A stretch of DNA of 64,000 nucleotides. Origin: Prorocentrum cordatum. Its lineage: Eukaryota; Sar; Dinophyceae; Prorocentrales; Prorocentraceae. Below are positions 38,713 to 51,699 of this stretch, piece after piece (position 1 is the stretch's first letter; the number at the start of each line of letters is the position of its first letter). Below the pieces are notes generated by a model. That model saw only the letters and a program-made list of their open reading frames with translations, made no database searches and was not told the origin of the DNA. Both the position numbers and the translations under genes were made by a program. Location: NCBI GenBank assembly GCA_963575745.1, contig CAUYUJ010017981.1:153545-217544 (forward strand), written 5' to 3'.

Positions 38713-40702
38713 CTTTGGGGATCACAAGCTGGAGCTGACGGAGGAGATGCGCATCATAGGTGACAAGATGATCATCAGGAGCGCGAAGCACCAGATGGAC
38801 GAGTACCAGCTGACGAAGCAGTACGTCGCGTGGGTCGCGAGGGTAGAGGAGGCCCACATCCTGAATGAGAAAAAGGACGCTCAGGAGGCGCAGCGGTGCA
38901 AGGGGCGTGCGCCAGGATTTGGCATACGATGGATACGTGCGAAACCCACACCAGGACGGACACACATGAGATATGGACCAGCAGAGGAATGGAGCACTTT
39001 GGCAGCTGATGTGGTACGATATCAGTCCCTGGTGGTGAATGGTACTGATGTCAAGCAGCAGAGCATGCGTGTCAAGCGTATCCTCAGGCAGATCGGAGTT
39101 CTGAGAGGCATCTCGCACAAGGATGCCTTTAGCAAGCACGACACTGAGATCAGCAGCAGTATGTACTTCCAAATGACAGAGGACATTCTAGATTTAGACT
39201 TGGGGCAGCTGGCACATCTTGTTGGCCAGACTGAGAAGTACCTGGCCAAGGCATCGTCCAGATCGATGGCGACGGCGAGGAAAAGCTTCGCGACCTGGGC
39301 GAAGAAGGCCTGGCAGACCAAGGCGGGCACATTGCACAGGCACGTCAAGCCGAAGGAGGCTCCCAGATACGAGATGACGATAAGACCAGATTTTGCCACG
39401 GCTGACCCAACCATCATCATGCGCTCGAAGGCCAGTACATGGGAGACCATATGGGCGGATCCTGTGGATACGCGCACGGACATTATTGAACAGCTGGAGC
39501 ACACGCGGCGCAGAGCGAGACACGAGGACCCTGACCCCATCGACATGGAGATGCCGAACGGTGCTCTGCGTGTTACTGCGGCTTCAAAAGCAAAAGGATT
39601 GTACCAACGGGGCCCCGCTGACATTGACAGACTCCCCACGACGGCGAAGGAAGAGCTGTTATACATACTGCAACGGAGTGAAAGCACGTTGGCGTGGACA
39701 CTGCAGTTATCGGCGACCAAGTGTGCAATGATGGCGAAACCAGGTCCTGCAGCGGGAGATCGTGTGCTGGGTATGTTACCCCTCCCAGTCAAGTTGTGGT
39801 CCAGAGCTCGTGGCGGTGCGTGCTCAATGTGGAGTGCGGGATTATCTGACCACTGGGATGCAGCGATCAAGGGCAGTTCGGCACTCAGAGCAGGGCTGAT
39901 GCGAGCCATATTGGACGAGACGGGGATGGAGATCGGGGCATCGGCCATGACGCTGTTGCTAGATATCGAGAAAATCTATGACACGGTCTCCCTGGTGATC
40001 TTGATGCAGATAGCTTGCACGTCAGGATTCCCAACAATCGCTGTAGGGTTGGAAATGGTCATGTTCCTGGGGCCACGGTATTTGCAGGAGCAGTCCGCCA
40101 TAAGCGAGGCCATATGGCCTACCAAGTCGCTGGTGGCAGGTTCCGCTCGAGGGGCGACATTGGCAAACGTAGTTCTTCACCCAGTGCTAGAATTGGCTCA
40201 TCGGAGGAACCCATCAACAGGATTATGGACGTTCGTTGACGATACGGTTGCCAATTGCGAGGGAAGCGTCAACACGGTATGTGAGCAGCTGGTGGAGGTC
40301 TCTACGGATATTTGCATGGGACTGGTACGACAGAGAATGACAATATCGGATAAGACGACAGTGATCGGCTCCGACCTGGAACAAGTGAAGAAGGCAGCGC
40401 AGCGATTACGACGTCGAGGTATACCAGCTAAAGCTACGGGGGTGGCAACGGACCTGGGGCTTGACACTGCGGGCGGAAGGAAAAGGGTTACGGCGAAGAG
40501 TAAGCACAGACAAGACAAGGCGCGCAAGAGGTTCGCCAGGATTGTCAAGCTTAGGAGAATCACTGCGCTGAAGAAGGAGTCCAAGGGGCCTCTACAATGT
40601 GGGGGCGCTGCCACGAGCGATCTACGGGCAGCAGACCTCTGGAATGTCCAAGCAGGAGATCACACAACTTCGTCGCCAGGCTGGCAAAGTGGCAGGAGGT
40701 AG
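38663..40702 (+). pseudogene. Reverse transcriptase domain of the SL-capped element
   Basis: Open for 679 codons. Motifs: DIDRLPTTAKEELLYILQRS, ATKCAMMAKPG, LPLPVKLWSRARGG (finger region), motif A LLLDIEKIYDTVS (about 39955-39993), a degraded motif B (GSARGATLANVVLHPVLELA) and motif C FVDD at 40232-40243. The last ~35 codons are out of frame; the true continuation is in the next frame from about 40590. The start at 38663 is not a genuine initiation site, because the domain should be fused to the upstream endonuclease. Confidence 0.8.
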
Positions 40703-41415
40703 TGCAGGGGGACGCTATCTCACGACCACGTTGGGCATGGAGCTGGGACTTCGCGACCCTGCCGTGGATCTTCGTTTGGGCGCGGTACGTGAATGGATTG
40801 GTATGTGGCAGGGGTTCCCACGCATCCATCGTCGAGTTGCTAAGGCATGGCAGGCCATTAAATCAAGGCTACATCGTCTGGGGGCGAAGCGGCGGCGAGC
40901 TGTACGTGGACCTACAGGTGCTCTCATTGCCACGCTGATGGATGCAGAATGGACACCTACGACAGCGACACGGCGGCATCGCCCTGGACCGCATGAGATG
41001 GAGATGCGGGAGCTGCCGACCTCCGAGGACGGCACCTTTGTCGACGCGGGCTGCTTCCAGGAACTGCTAGACGACTCGGAGGGCGACCTGGGGAGAGATC
41101 TGTGGACGGAGGCCGCCAAGCACGAGTGCGGCGTCAGCCTGCAGGAGGGCGGCGACCTGTGGCCCATCGTCATGGAGCAGCGGCGGTTCGAGCGCAAGGG
41201 TATGCTCGACCAGCTGGCGCTCAACGCGACGGTGGTCGATGGCGGCCAGCGGCCGCGAGTCCGAAGCAGGGAAACAGGATACCAGGTCCCAGTCGAGTGC
41301 CCGAGATGTAAAGCCGCCCCAGAAACCTTGAGGCACAGGATTTGGGAATGTTCCAGTAACAAGGGGCACGAGGATTTTAGTAAGAGCGAACCTTTAGTAA
41401 CGGCAGCACTAGTGC
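40590..41415 (+). pseudogene. Post-RT region with zinc knuckle
   Basis: Continues the RT after a one-base shift: RAIYGQQTSGMSKQEITQL, a helical region (VREWIGMWQGFPRIHRRVAK) and the C-x2-C-H-C knuckle CPRCKAAPETLRHRIWEC (about 41298-41353). The frame stays open to 41534, but the RNase H continues in another frame. Confidence 0.65.
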
Positions 41416-42769
<1,354 letters not shown>

Positions 42770-43040
42770 TCGTCTCTCGTCGTTCGGTCGTTTACCGAGG
42801 GTGCTGCGCCTGGGGGCTCCTCCTCCGACCCTCCCCCACCGCCCATCCCCGCGGTGGCAAGGCCCGCCGCGCAGGCCAGTCGTGGAGTTCGTAGAGGAGC
42901 TGGGGCTCTTCGACGGGAGCCGCCCAATTTTGCTGGGGCGGTGGGGGGAGAGGATTCAGGAAGTTCAGACTAACCCCTTATGGGTAAATGTTTTGTAGTT
43001 TGTAGGACAGAGGTCCGTTCTCATAGCATTCCCATAGCAT

Positions 43041-43057
43041 TCCTCCCCTCTGCCCCC
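43041..43057 (+). repeat. Target-site duplication, right (17 bp)
   Basis: TCCTCCCCTCTGCCCCC, identical to 36496-36512. Confidence 0.85.
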
Positions 43058-43200
43058 TTCCTCCTCCAGCTCCTGTTCCTCCCCCCCCCGGCCGTCCTCC
43101 TCCCCCTCCTCCTCCTCCTTCTCCTCCTCTTCGCCCTCCTCCTCCTCCTCCTCCTCCTCCTCCTCCTCCCCCTCCTCCTCCTCCCCCTCCTCCTCCTTTG
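43058..43200. repeat. (CTC)n polypyrimidine tract
   Basis: Right-hand remainder of the insertion target. Confidence 0.9.
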
Positions 43201-43499
43201 AAGGAGATGCCCAGCGGCGTCCTGGGACCTGAGCACTCTGAGCAAAGACGGAGCTAAGGCGCGACAAGGGGTACGTGTCAGGACAGGGCCCCCCATGAAC
43301 AACATGTACATCAACAGGGATCCACATGCCAACGAGGGACGCACGGGGTCAACAGGAGCCCGCCAGCACGGGGCCTCACAAATCCCTGGCCGCGCTCAAG
43401 CAGTTCCGAAGTGGGGGGGGGGGGGCAGCAGAATGACAGGGCTTGACCCATACCCACGAACACCTCCTTGTACACATCCTGAACACAATCTACAATCAT
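43201..43499. other. No recognisable gene
   Basis: Unique sequence with a G-run at 43413-43424. Confidence 0.4.
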
Positions 43500-44290
43500 G
43501 ACAGCGCTAGAATCAGACTCGCGGCAGCAGGCGCCTTGGCCCGCTAACCAATCCGCGGCCCTGTTGCCTCGGACGCCCAGCAAGTCGCTGCCGTCAACAG
43601 CCTCAGAATTCGTTCGGCCGGTGAGCCGGCGCGTTGTGGAAGGGAACCCAATAAGTTGGACGTAAATCCTGCGCAACCTGGCGCCCAAAATGCACCCGGC
43701 CACTCTTGGGGCCCAGGGCAAAAGATTGAAAACTGGCCCCGCATGAGACCCTTGTAATCCGCGCTCCGCGTGTGTCCGTGCGCTTACACCACTGCTTTGC
43801 GCCGCCATGCAGATGAGCTCTGGCCATGCCGAGACTGCCTGGACGGCCCGGAACGGCGGTGTCCAACAAGTGGCATTCCAAATCCCGAAAGGTAAAGGAC
43901 CCCGCGAAGCTCCGCCCACAGCACCAGGTCACTCTTTCCCCCCAACTCTCTTTAAACCAAAGCTTTCTCGCACAAGTTGGACTGAAACGCGCCTGCGCTG
44001 CCCTGACTTGCTTAGCCAGGACATCAACTCCCAGTGCGCCAGCGCGAAGGAGGAGCCCCGACGCGGAGCAGATGCCACCCATCGTTCGGCGCGATATCTT
44101 TCCAAAAGTCGCAGCAGCCACGTGGATGGGTTCCTCGATGTTGGATAATGCAGATATATGCACTTGAGATCGAAGTCCGTGTATATGAGAAAGACTGAAG
44201 GCAGTGGCCTCTGCTCCGTACACCACGGTAGGTACTTCGCTGGTGATCGCCAATCTGGCCTTGCGACCCCTTGAACTGACCGCCATGCTC
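43500..44290 (-). mobile_element. Minus-strand retroelement remnant (RT thumb and RNase H tail)
   Basis: Upstream part (about 44290-44060, minus) gives RGRKARLAITSEVPTVVYGAE, a segment typical of the RT thumb of these elements. Further downstream on the minus strand, GVRGNRAADWLAGQGACC resembles the C-terminal RNase H segment with GN-AADxLA. Frames change between the pieces. It is a diverged relative of the elements at 5.1 and 36.5 kb, in the opposite orientation. Confidence 0.5.
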
Positions 44291-44344
44291 GAAATTCATT
44301 CCCTCGTTGCCGCCAGTTTCCCCCATCCTTGAGTTCGCGCGCGC

Positions 44345-44362
44345 GCGCGCCTTCGGGCGCGC
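44345..44362. other. GC hairpin with TTCG tetraloop
   Basis: GCGCGCC-TTCG-GGCGCGC: a canonical C(UUCG)G loop on a seven-pair stem, at the left edge of the segmental duplication. Confidence 0.7.
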
Positions 44363-44365
44363 CCT

Positions 44366-45250
44366 GCGCTCGCCGCCAGCGACGCCCATCCCGAGGTTCT
44401 GGATCGAATGCTCGCCAGGCCCAGCCCCGCGCGCCTAGAACTGCCCTGGCAAGTTTCATCATCGGACCACGGGGCGCCACCATGTTCAGCTTGCGCCTCG
44501 CAGGCGGCAGGCTCTACTCCTCCTGTAGGCGATGTCCAATGCGACGCACGTGCTGTTCCATCTCTCTCTTTCGGGGGTCCAACAGGGCCTGGAGACGGCC
44601 CCAGATGGCCCCGCGACAGCCCCGCGACGGCCCCCGCGGGCCTCAGATGGCCCGGCACGGCCCCAGGAAAAGCAACAAAAGCCCCCAAGACGACCCGAGA
44701 GGACCCTCAAGAGCGCCTCCAGAAGCCAAAATCGTCGATGTCCCATCGGGCGCTGAAAAATCTAAACGCGCTCGCCCACGTCGTCTCCCAGAAGCCCAGG
44801 GCGGCCGAAGCAGCCGCGGCCCCAAGACGGCCCAAGAAGCCCTCGAGAGGGCCCCAAGGCGGTCCAAGAGGGCCCCGACACGGCCCAAAGAGGCCCTCAA
44901 GACGCACCAAGAGGCCCCCAATATGGCTCAGGAGGAACCCACCCCCAAGAGGGCCTCCGAAGGGACCAGGCAATACAAGGGCGCACCAAGAAGGCCCAAG
45001 ACGCCAACGCGGGGCTCCGAGAAGCCCCCAGGAGGCCCCCCAGAGGCCCCCCAGAGGCACCCAAAAGGTCCACAAGAAACTTAAATGGCCCCAGGACGGC
45101 CCAGGACACCCCCAGGAGACCCCCAGGAGGACCCCCAAAAGGAACCCCGGGAGCTCCGGAGGAGGACCCCAGGAGGGGCACAGGAGGCCCCCCAAAGACT
45201 GGATTGCAAATGCCCCGAACTACTCCGAACAACCCAAGAGGCCCCCAGTG
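44366..45250 (+). repeat. Segmental duplication, copy 1 (with CCAAGA repeats)
   Basis: Begins CTGCGCTCGCCGCCAGCGAC, carries a non-repeat part (to about 44580) and then a CCAAGA-type array, ending with ATTGCAAATGCCCC and CTACTCCGAACAACCCAA words. Copy 2 is 45253-46352. Confidence 0.9.
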
Positions 45251-45252
45251 CC

Positions 45253-45448
45253 CTGCGCTTGCCGCCAGCGACGTCCATCCCGAGGTTCTTGATCGAATGC
45301 TCGCCAGGCCCGCGCGCCTAGAACTGCCCTGGCCAGTTTCATCATCGGGCCACAGGGCGCTACCATGTTCAGCTTGCGCCTCGCAGGCGGCAAGCTCCGC
45401 TCCTTCTGCAGGCGATGTCCCATGCGATGCACATGCTGTTCCTTTTCT

Positions 45449-45512
<64 letters not shown>

Positions 45513-45516
45513 GCTC

Positions 45517-45599
<83 letters not shown>

Positions 45600-45600
45600 A

Positions 45601-45635
<35 letters not shown>

Positions 45636-46352
45636 CAAGAGAGAAAGAAAGAAAGAAAGACACATAAAGAAAAAGAAAGGGGGGGGGAGCGGGGAATCCA
45701 ACAAGGCCTCGAGACGGCCCCAGATGGCCCCGCGACGGCCCCCGCGGGCCTCAGATGGCCCGGCACGGCCCCAGGAAAAGCAACAAAAGTCCCCAAGACG
45801 CCCCAAGAGGACCCTCAAGAGCGCCTCCAGAAGCCAAAATCGTAGATCCCCCATCGGGCGCTGAAGGATCTAAACGCGCTCGCCCGCGTCGTCTCCCAGG
45901 AGCCCAGGGCGCCCGAATCAGCCTCCATAGCGGCCCCAAGACGGCCCAGGAAGCCCTCGAGAAGGCCCCAAGGCGGCCCAAGAGGGCCCCGACACGGCCC
46001 AAAGAGGCCCTCAAGACGCCCCAAGAGGCCCCCAATATGGCTCAAGAGGGCCCCAGCCTCCGAAAAGGACCAGACAGTGCAAGGGCGCGCCAAGACGGCG
46101 CAAGACGCCAACGCGGGGACCCGAGAAGCCCCCAGGAGGCCCCCCAGAGGCCCACCAGAGGCCCCCAACAAGTCCATAAGAAACTTAAATCGCCCCAGGA
46201 CGGCCCAGGACGCCCCCAAGAGACCCCCAGGAGGCCCCCCAAAAGAACCCCGGGAGTCCCCGAGGAGGAGCCCAGGAGGGGCCCAGGAGGCCCCCAAACG
46301 ACTAGATTGCAAATGCCCCAAACTACTCCGAACAACCCAAAGAGGCCCCCAG
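45253..46352 (+). repeat. Segmental duplication, copy 2 (with expanded microsatellite)
   Basis: Starts CTGCGCTTGCCGCCAGCGAC and follows copy 1 throughout, except that about 250 bp of (CT)n, (GAAA)n and G-run (45442-45690) replace a short CATCTCTCTCTTTCGGGGG in copy 1. Confidence 0.9.
45442..45690. repeat. (CT)n then (GAAA)n microsatellite
   Basis: (CT)n at about 45448-45598 with three small breaks, then (GAAA)n to about 45660, then a G run. Confidence 0.97.
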
Positions 46353-46525
46353 GAAGCTGCGGCGGCGCCAGATGACTTCCACGACGTGCTGGGCGACGCC
46401 GAGACGGCCGAACGGCGTGCGAAACCCGCGCGGCGGCAGACGAGCAGGTCAGACCATCTCACGCCGACGCGCTGCGCTAGTTGAATTTTCCTGCGGCCGC
46501 GAACGACAGGCCACTCTGGTGCGGA

Positions 46526-49500
46526 CTAGTACTTCTGGCAGGCAGGGCGCGCCGAGCCAGCCCTGCCGCGCCTGGGCGATGGCGCTGCTTCTCGGGAAAT
46601 CTCGGCCTCGCACTTGCTGCGCCTCAACATCGCGCTCGGGCGGCGCGCCGGGCAAGTCCAATGCTTCGTCGCCCAAGCAACAGCATTGCACATATTCGGC
46701 CGAGGCGTCTGCCCGCGGGCCGAGCACGGCGGGCACTTGCAGTCTTCGCAGCAGAAGTCGCAGCCGCTCTTCAGGCGCTCGGGGGCCCTCGCTCCGCATT
46801 CGCCACCTTTCCTTTGCAGAGGGGCCTCGTCTTCCTGCCCGGGCATTCGGCGCCCGCGGAGTCTTTCACGCCTCGGTGGTTCTCGAAGAACTCTTCGTCG
46901 AACTGCCCCAGCGGCCCCCCCTGCTCGCGCGCGCGACGCCTCGACAGGCGGTCGTCGGACAGCGCGTCGAAATGCTGCCGCTCGAGAGCGCGAGCGGCGC
47001 GCGCTGCGAAGTCGAGGGCCCCGCGCTCTTTCGGGCCGCGCACCTCGCTCCGCACGAAGGCTCGCAGCGGCTGTCTCGACGCAACGACTGCGCCGGAGAT
47101 CGTCTGCCCCCTTGGGCCTGAAAGGCGCGGCGCGCGCGACCGGCGCGCCAGGGGCCGGCCGCCGCGCGGTGCGCGCCTCCTCCGCGCGCCCTGGCTCGGC
47201 GCCGCCACGGCGCGCTCCGCGGGGTCGCCCGTTCTCGCGCCACTGCTCGGGAAGTTGCCCGATCTCCCCTGCTGGCGGCAGTCGCCGCGCTGGAACGTCG
47301 CGCCCACCAACTTCTTGGACGACCTGGAAGCCGCCGCCTTCTCTGCCCTGGCCCAGTCGGCCTTCGCCTGTTCCGTCGCCATCTCCCTGGCCGTCTGGGG
47401 GCGCGGGCGCCGCGGGCCAGTCTGGCGCCCCTGGCGGTAAAAGCATGGGCGAGAAGAGCTGCGCGACGATCGGGTCGCCAGTTCTCCCGGCGCGGCCGAT
47501 GGCCGCGGAGCCCGCGGGGGCCACGGGCGAGCGGGGCGTCGCCGGCGCGCCCAGGAGGTCGACGATGGCCCGCGGAAGCGCGGCGCCAGCGACGCAGTGG
47601 GCCGCGGCGGCGGAGCGAGGGGCAAGCGGGGCCCCCGCGCGCTTCGCCGCGGCCTCGAAAGCGAGGCTGCAATCCCACGACACCCCCTTCACTTCCACGG
47701 GGGAAACGCTGGCCAGCCGATTGCCAAAAATGCGCGCCGCGCCCCCAAGGATTTTAACCGCGATCGCGTCGGGCACGCGCTGCGGCACGCGCCCTGGCTC
47801 GGACCTGCGCTCGCCCACCAACCTCGAGTCGTCGGGGCGAAGGGCCTGGCCCGCGGCGGCCCCCCAGGAACGCTTGCAAGCGCCCGCGCCCGCATTCTCC
47901 GCCGCGGCGAAGCGAGCGCGCAATGTTCGAAGATCGGAAGCACACCGGGAACTCCGCCAGTCTTGTTCTCCGGGCACATGAGCCAGCTCTTTCCGGCGTT
48001 GGCGAGCGCCTCCTTCGACCTGCGCGCGTCGCCCCGAGCGGGGGGCACGTCGCGCGCAACCACCCATTGGAGCTGCTCGCCAGCATTGGCTGCCGCATTC
48101 GCCGCTCGCAGCGTCAAAATTCTGCCCTTCGAGGCGCTCGCTGCGCGGGCGCGCGAAAAGCGCGTCTGCGAACGCCGCGATCGCCTTCAGCTGTCTGGGG
48201 CCGCTCTGAGAGGCGACGCGGCAGCGCCGACGGCGTTCCGCGCCGCGCTCAGCGCGCCCCGCAGATCCCACGCCCCCCCAGGGCTGACCTTCGTCAAGCA
48301 TGCGCGGCCACTCGTCTGCCCTGAGCGCCTGGCACTTCGCCGCCCCGAAGCAGGCGCCCCTTCGAGGCGTCGGCGCATCCTGGGCAACCAGGAAGCCGCG
48401 GACGAAACCGCACATCCTGTTCGACAGATTGTTCACGCGCGCTTCTGCGAGGAAGCTCTTCCACCGCGGGTCTGAGCAGCGGTGCGACTGGGCAGCGGTG
48501 AGTCGCCGAGCGCAGCGAGCCCTGTGTCTAGAACATCTCCAGTACGCGGCCGACGTTGGCGGGCCGCCCCAGGAAAGCCTGGGCAGCAATACTGGTAGTC
48601 ATCACCAGCGGGATCTGCCGCAGATCTCGGGGACGCACCGGGGCCAGCCCGCCGCGCGTGGCGAACTGTTCGGGAACGCGTGCGTCCACGGCCCGCGGGT
48701 TTCCCCTGTCCTTCGCCGAGTCCTTCACCTGCCTGCGCACGGCGCCCAGCAGCTTCACTGATGCGTTCCCCGCGTCGTCGATGATGAACCATCGCGCGCG
48801 CTGCGGCAGGTGCCCCGACTGCTCCGGGCCCTTCTCCCCGCCAGACTGGGAACCCGCAGTGAGATCCCGAGCTTTAGGTTCGGCAATGGAAGGAGAGTTC
48901 CCCCCCGAAAATGCCGGCTGGCTTTCTCGATAGTAGACCCACTGTAATATCACTGCCAAACCTGACCCGAGCTTGCTAAAGTTGCGGGAAGCGCCCCATC
49001 CCCCCCCGACATTGCTGGCCATGAAATTCATCGAGGCGGTCGTCATGCAGCGCGCCTCGCGCCCCCGACCCGCGCGCGCGGGGAGCAACCCCGCCTCCTC
49101 GTCGCACAGCCGCCCGATGACCTCCGACTTCCCCAGCCCCGGCAGGCCGAGAACGGACGGCCTGGAGCATGGCGACCCGCGCGGCCGGCCCTGCTCGCTG
49201 GCCCCCTGGACGCACCCGTCGGCGATGGCACTCAAGAAGCCCATCTGATGCGGGTCGGGCGCGATCTGGCGCGTCGGAAGTCCTGCGATCGGGCGGGGGA
49301 AGCATTGGAAGGCCCTCCTACGCACCCCACCACACCTTCAACTGCTGCACAACCTTTTCGGCCACGCACCACATGTGCCGCGCCTCCTGCCCGGCGCGCG
49401 TGCCCGTGCAAACGCGCGTGCGCAACTGCTACGGAACGCGCGCGGCGCGAACGAAGGCGCTGCAGGCGGACGCTGCGACATCCACGTAAGCGCGCACGCA

Positions 49501-51100
49501 AAGCCCATCATCAACCCTCCGCGTACTCAGATCCACGCACCGCTCACGCCACGACGCAACGCAGTGCATGCCATGCAGCACATGCTTCGCGCAATCTCGG
49601 TTGCAGACGCCATGCCGGCCGTCGCGCCCCCTCGTCTCCGACAACTGCTTCCAGAGCGAAACGATGCGGGCGCTCCCGACCCAACTGCGCGCATTTCAAT
49701 TTTGGTCATTCCACGTCTCCAGATTGTCTGTCCTCTCCGCCAGCTCTGGATATTGCGCGCCAGGTCGGCGTCGCGGCGCGGCTTCCTCCGCTTCGTCAGG
49801 CGCGCCGCCTTCCGCGGCGGCCCCCGGGCATTCCCGCGCGCGCCCGCTGGCGTCGCACTGCAATGCCGAAGAGCAGCCTGGCGCTGCGGCACGCGCCGCG
49901 TGGGCTCGGTGTTCGGCGAGCCACGGAAGGGCGCGCCCTGCTCCTGCGCTTCGCGCGCCGAGTGGGAGAGATGCCCGACTTCCTCGCCGGCGGCATCCGC
50001 CCTGGCGTCTCGGCCCTCTCGCCGCACCTCTGCCGCGATGCTGACGGGGCTCAAAACCGGAGGCGCGTCCTCTGGCAGCGCCCGAGCCCCGGTCGCCCTC
50101 CCCTTCGCCAGCGTTCCCCTGCATCGTCGCCATTGCGCGAAACGCGTTCGCCCGCGAGACGCGGCTGGAAGTTGGATGTCGAGACGATGCGGCCGCGAAT
50201 GTAATGCTCCAGGTGCAATTCGGAAGCTCGGCGCGCCCCCCCCCCCCCAGAGCGCCGGCGCACGGGCGGCAAGTTCAGATTCTTCGCAAGCGAACGAGCC
50301 CCCGAGAAGATCTGCACTTGCGCGCCAAAGTCCACGGCCGGAAGCACGCAGACAAAACGGCGCCGCGGCGCTCGGACGTCATGTCCGGCTGCGGCATGGC
50401 GGACCCGATAGAGACGGGTAGCGCGGGAACGCCCCGGGGTGCAATCACGCGCGCGCGCGCGAACTCCATGTCGCCCGGGATTTCTTCGAGCGCGAAGCCC
50501 CTGCGTTCGTCCGCGGGTGGCTTCGCGACATAGTGGGCCCCGGGCCGCGGCGGCCCATCAGCTGCGGCTGGCGGCGAATTCGCCATCCACTCCGTCGGGC
50601 CCGTCGATGGCTTCGAGGCATCTCTTGGCGGCGGGTGCGTTGGTGCCGCCTCGTGCAAACGGGCGAACTCGCACCGGCTCAATGTTTCAACGCGGCATGA
50701 GTGGGTCGGTGGGCGCAGGCTCGCGCCGTCGCGCCCGGCGGCACGGTCACCTCGCCTGCGCCCATGAGAGCGGCTTCGGCCTGTCCGCGAAATGCGCCAA
50801 GTTCACCTCCTCGAAAATCGTCCGCGCCACGCCGTTGGCCCCCCAGTCACACGCAACGGTGAGCAATTTTCATCGGCCGCTGCATCTCGGACTTCCCTCG
50901 GGGTCGCTCGGCCAGCGTGGACAGGCTGGTCTTCGCGAGTTCCCGCGCCTTCCTCCCGACGCGCTGCACCTTGGAAATGCACCCGCCGATGTGCCACGAG
51001 GAGTTCGACATGGACCGCTGCACCGCGACCGCGATGCGTCGAAGGTACCCTTCTCCTTTCTCTTCTCTGACCCCAGGACGATCCAAACAAAAAACCAATG
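46526..51100 (-). pseudogene. Decayed PIF1-type / Helitron-like helicase
   Basis: Read on the minus strand (high to low coordinates), pieces of one long protein occur in order but in different frames. YLRRIAVAVQRSMSNSSWHI then GGCISK (about 51050-50950) is similar to the segment before the helicase in Helitron-like proteins. SACFRPWTL (about 50350) follows. Then come Walker A GLPGLGKSE (about 49126-49152), a T-A-rich block, Walker B WFIIDDAG (about 48775-48800) and RDLRQIPLV. Next are DPRWKSFLAEARVNNLS (about 48455-48510), then EQLQWVVARDVPPARGD with KTGGVPGVLPI (about 47930-48090), and finally LPRAIVDLL (about 47560) as the late PIF1 motif. An amber codon interrupts near 48530. The very GC-rich DNA keeps several frames open (687 codons at 46526-48589), but no single frame is right. 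It is probably a dead transposon. No Helitron ends (TC... / CTRR) identified. Confidence 0.6.
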
Positions 51101-51352
51101 CGGCCCAAGAGGACCCCAGGAGAACCTCACGGCGGCCGCGAGAGGCCCACAGGATGGCCCCTGAAGGGGCCAAATGGCGCAAGACCGCCGAAAGACTGCA
51201 CACGACGCCTCAGAGGCCCCAAGAGGCCCTCAAGAAACCTCCAAGAGGCCCTAAAGAAACCTCCAAGAAACCTCCAAGGGGGGCCAAAGAGGCTCCCACC
51301 GGGCCCCACAACGTCTGGACTGCACGTGTTCCGTACGTGCACCCCGCGAAGC
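51060..51352 (+). repeat. CCAAGA-type repeat ending in dispersed family D, copy 1
   Basis: Family D (51118-51352) shares with 58150-58347: GCGGCCGCGAG, a GATGGCC-CCGAAGG word, GGACTGCACGTG and CCCCGCGAAGCGAGAGGAAT. Confidence 0.8.
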
Positions 51353-51699
51353 GAGAGGAATCCACCTCGGGACGTGACGCGTTGCCGGAAGCAGGCCCGC
51401 GGATGCTGTAATGCATGGGATCAAATGTATCCAATGAGTGCAAACTTTGTACATATTATATTATGTTTCGCTCGTACGTTTCCCCCCCTACCCCCCCAAG
51501 GGCCACGCCAAATTACGCCGACCTGGATGCCTCCCCCCGTCTGGAGCCCAAAACCTACACAAGTCGATTGACAATATATGAATTCAGCCCCTGGGGCCCC
51601 TCGGGGGCCCAAAAAGGCGTCAAGACGGTTCATGATGACTTCAAGACGGGCCAAGACGACCCCAAGACGGTCCAGAATGGCCCCAGGAGGGCACCAAAA
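51353..51699. other. Unique stretch, then short CCAAGACGG repeat (51600-51690)
   Basis: No gene recognised; C-runs at 51481-51498. Confidence 0.45.

Noticed and set aside
46526-48589. 687-codon minus-strand ORF as an intact gene
   Set aside because: Recognisable helicase motifs jump between frames; this frame alone is Arg/Ala/Gly-rich and lacks most of them.
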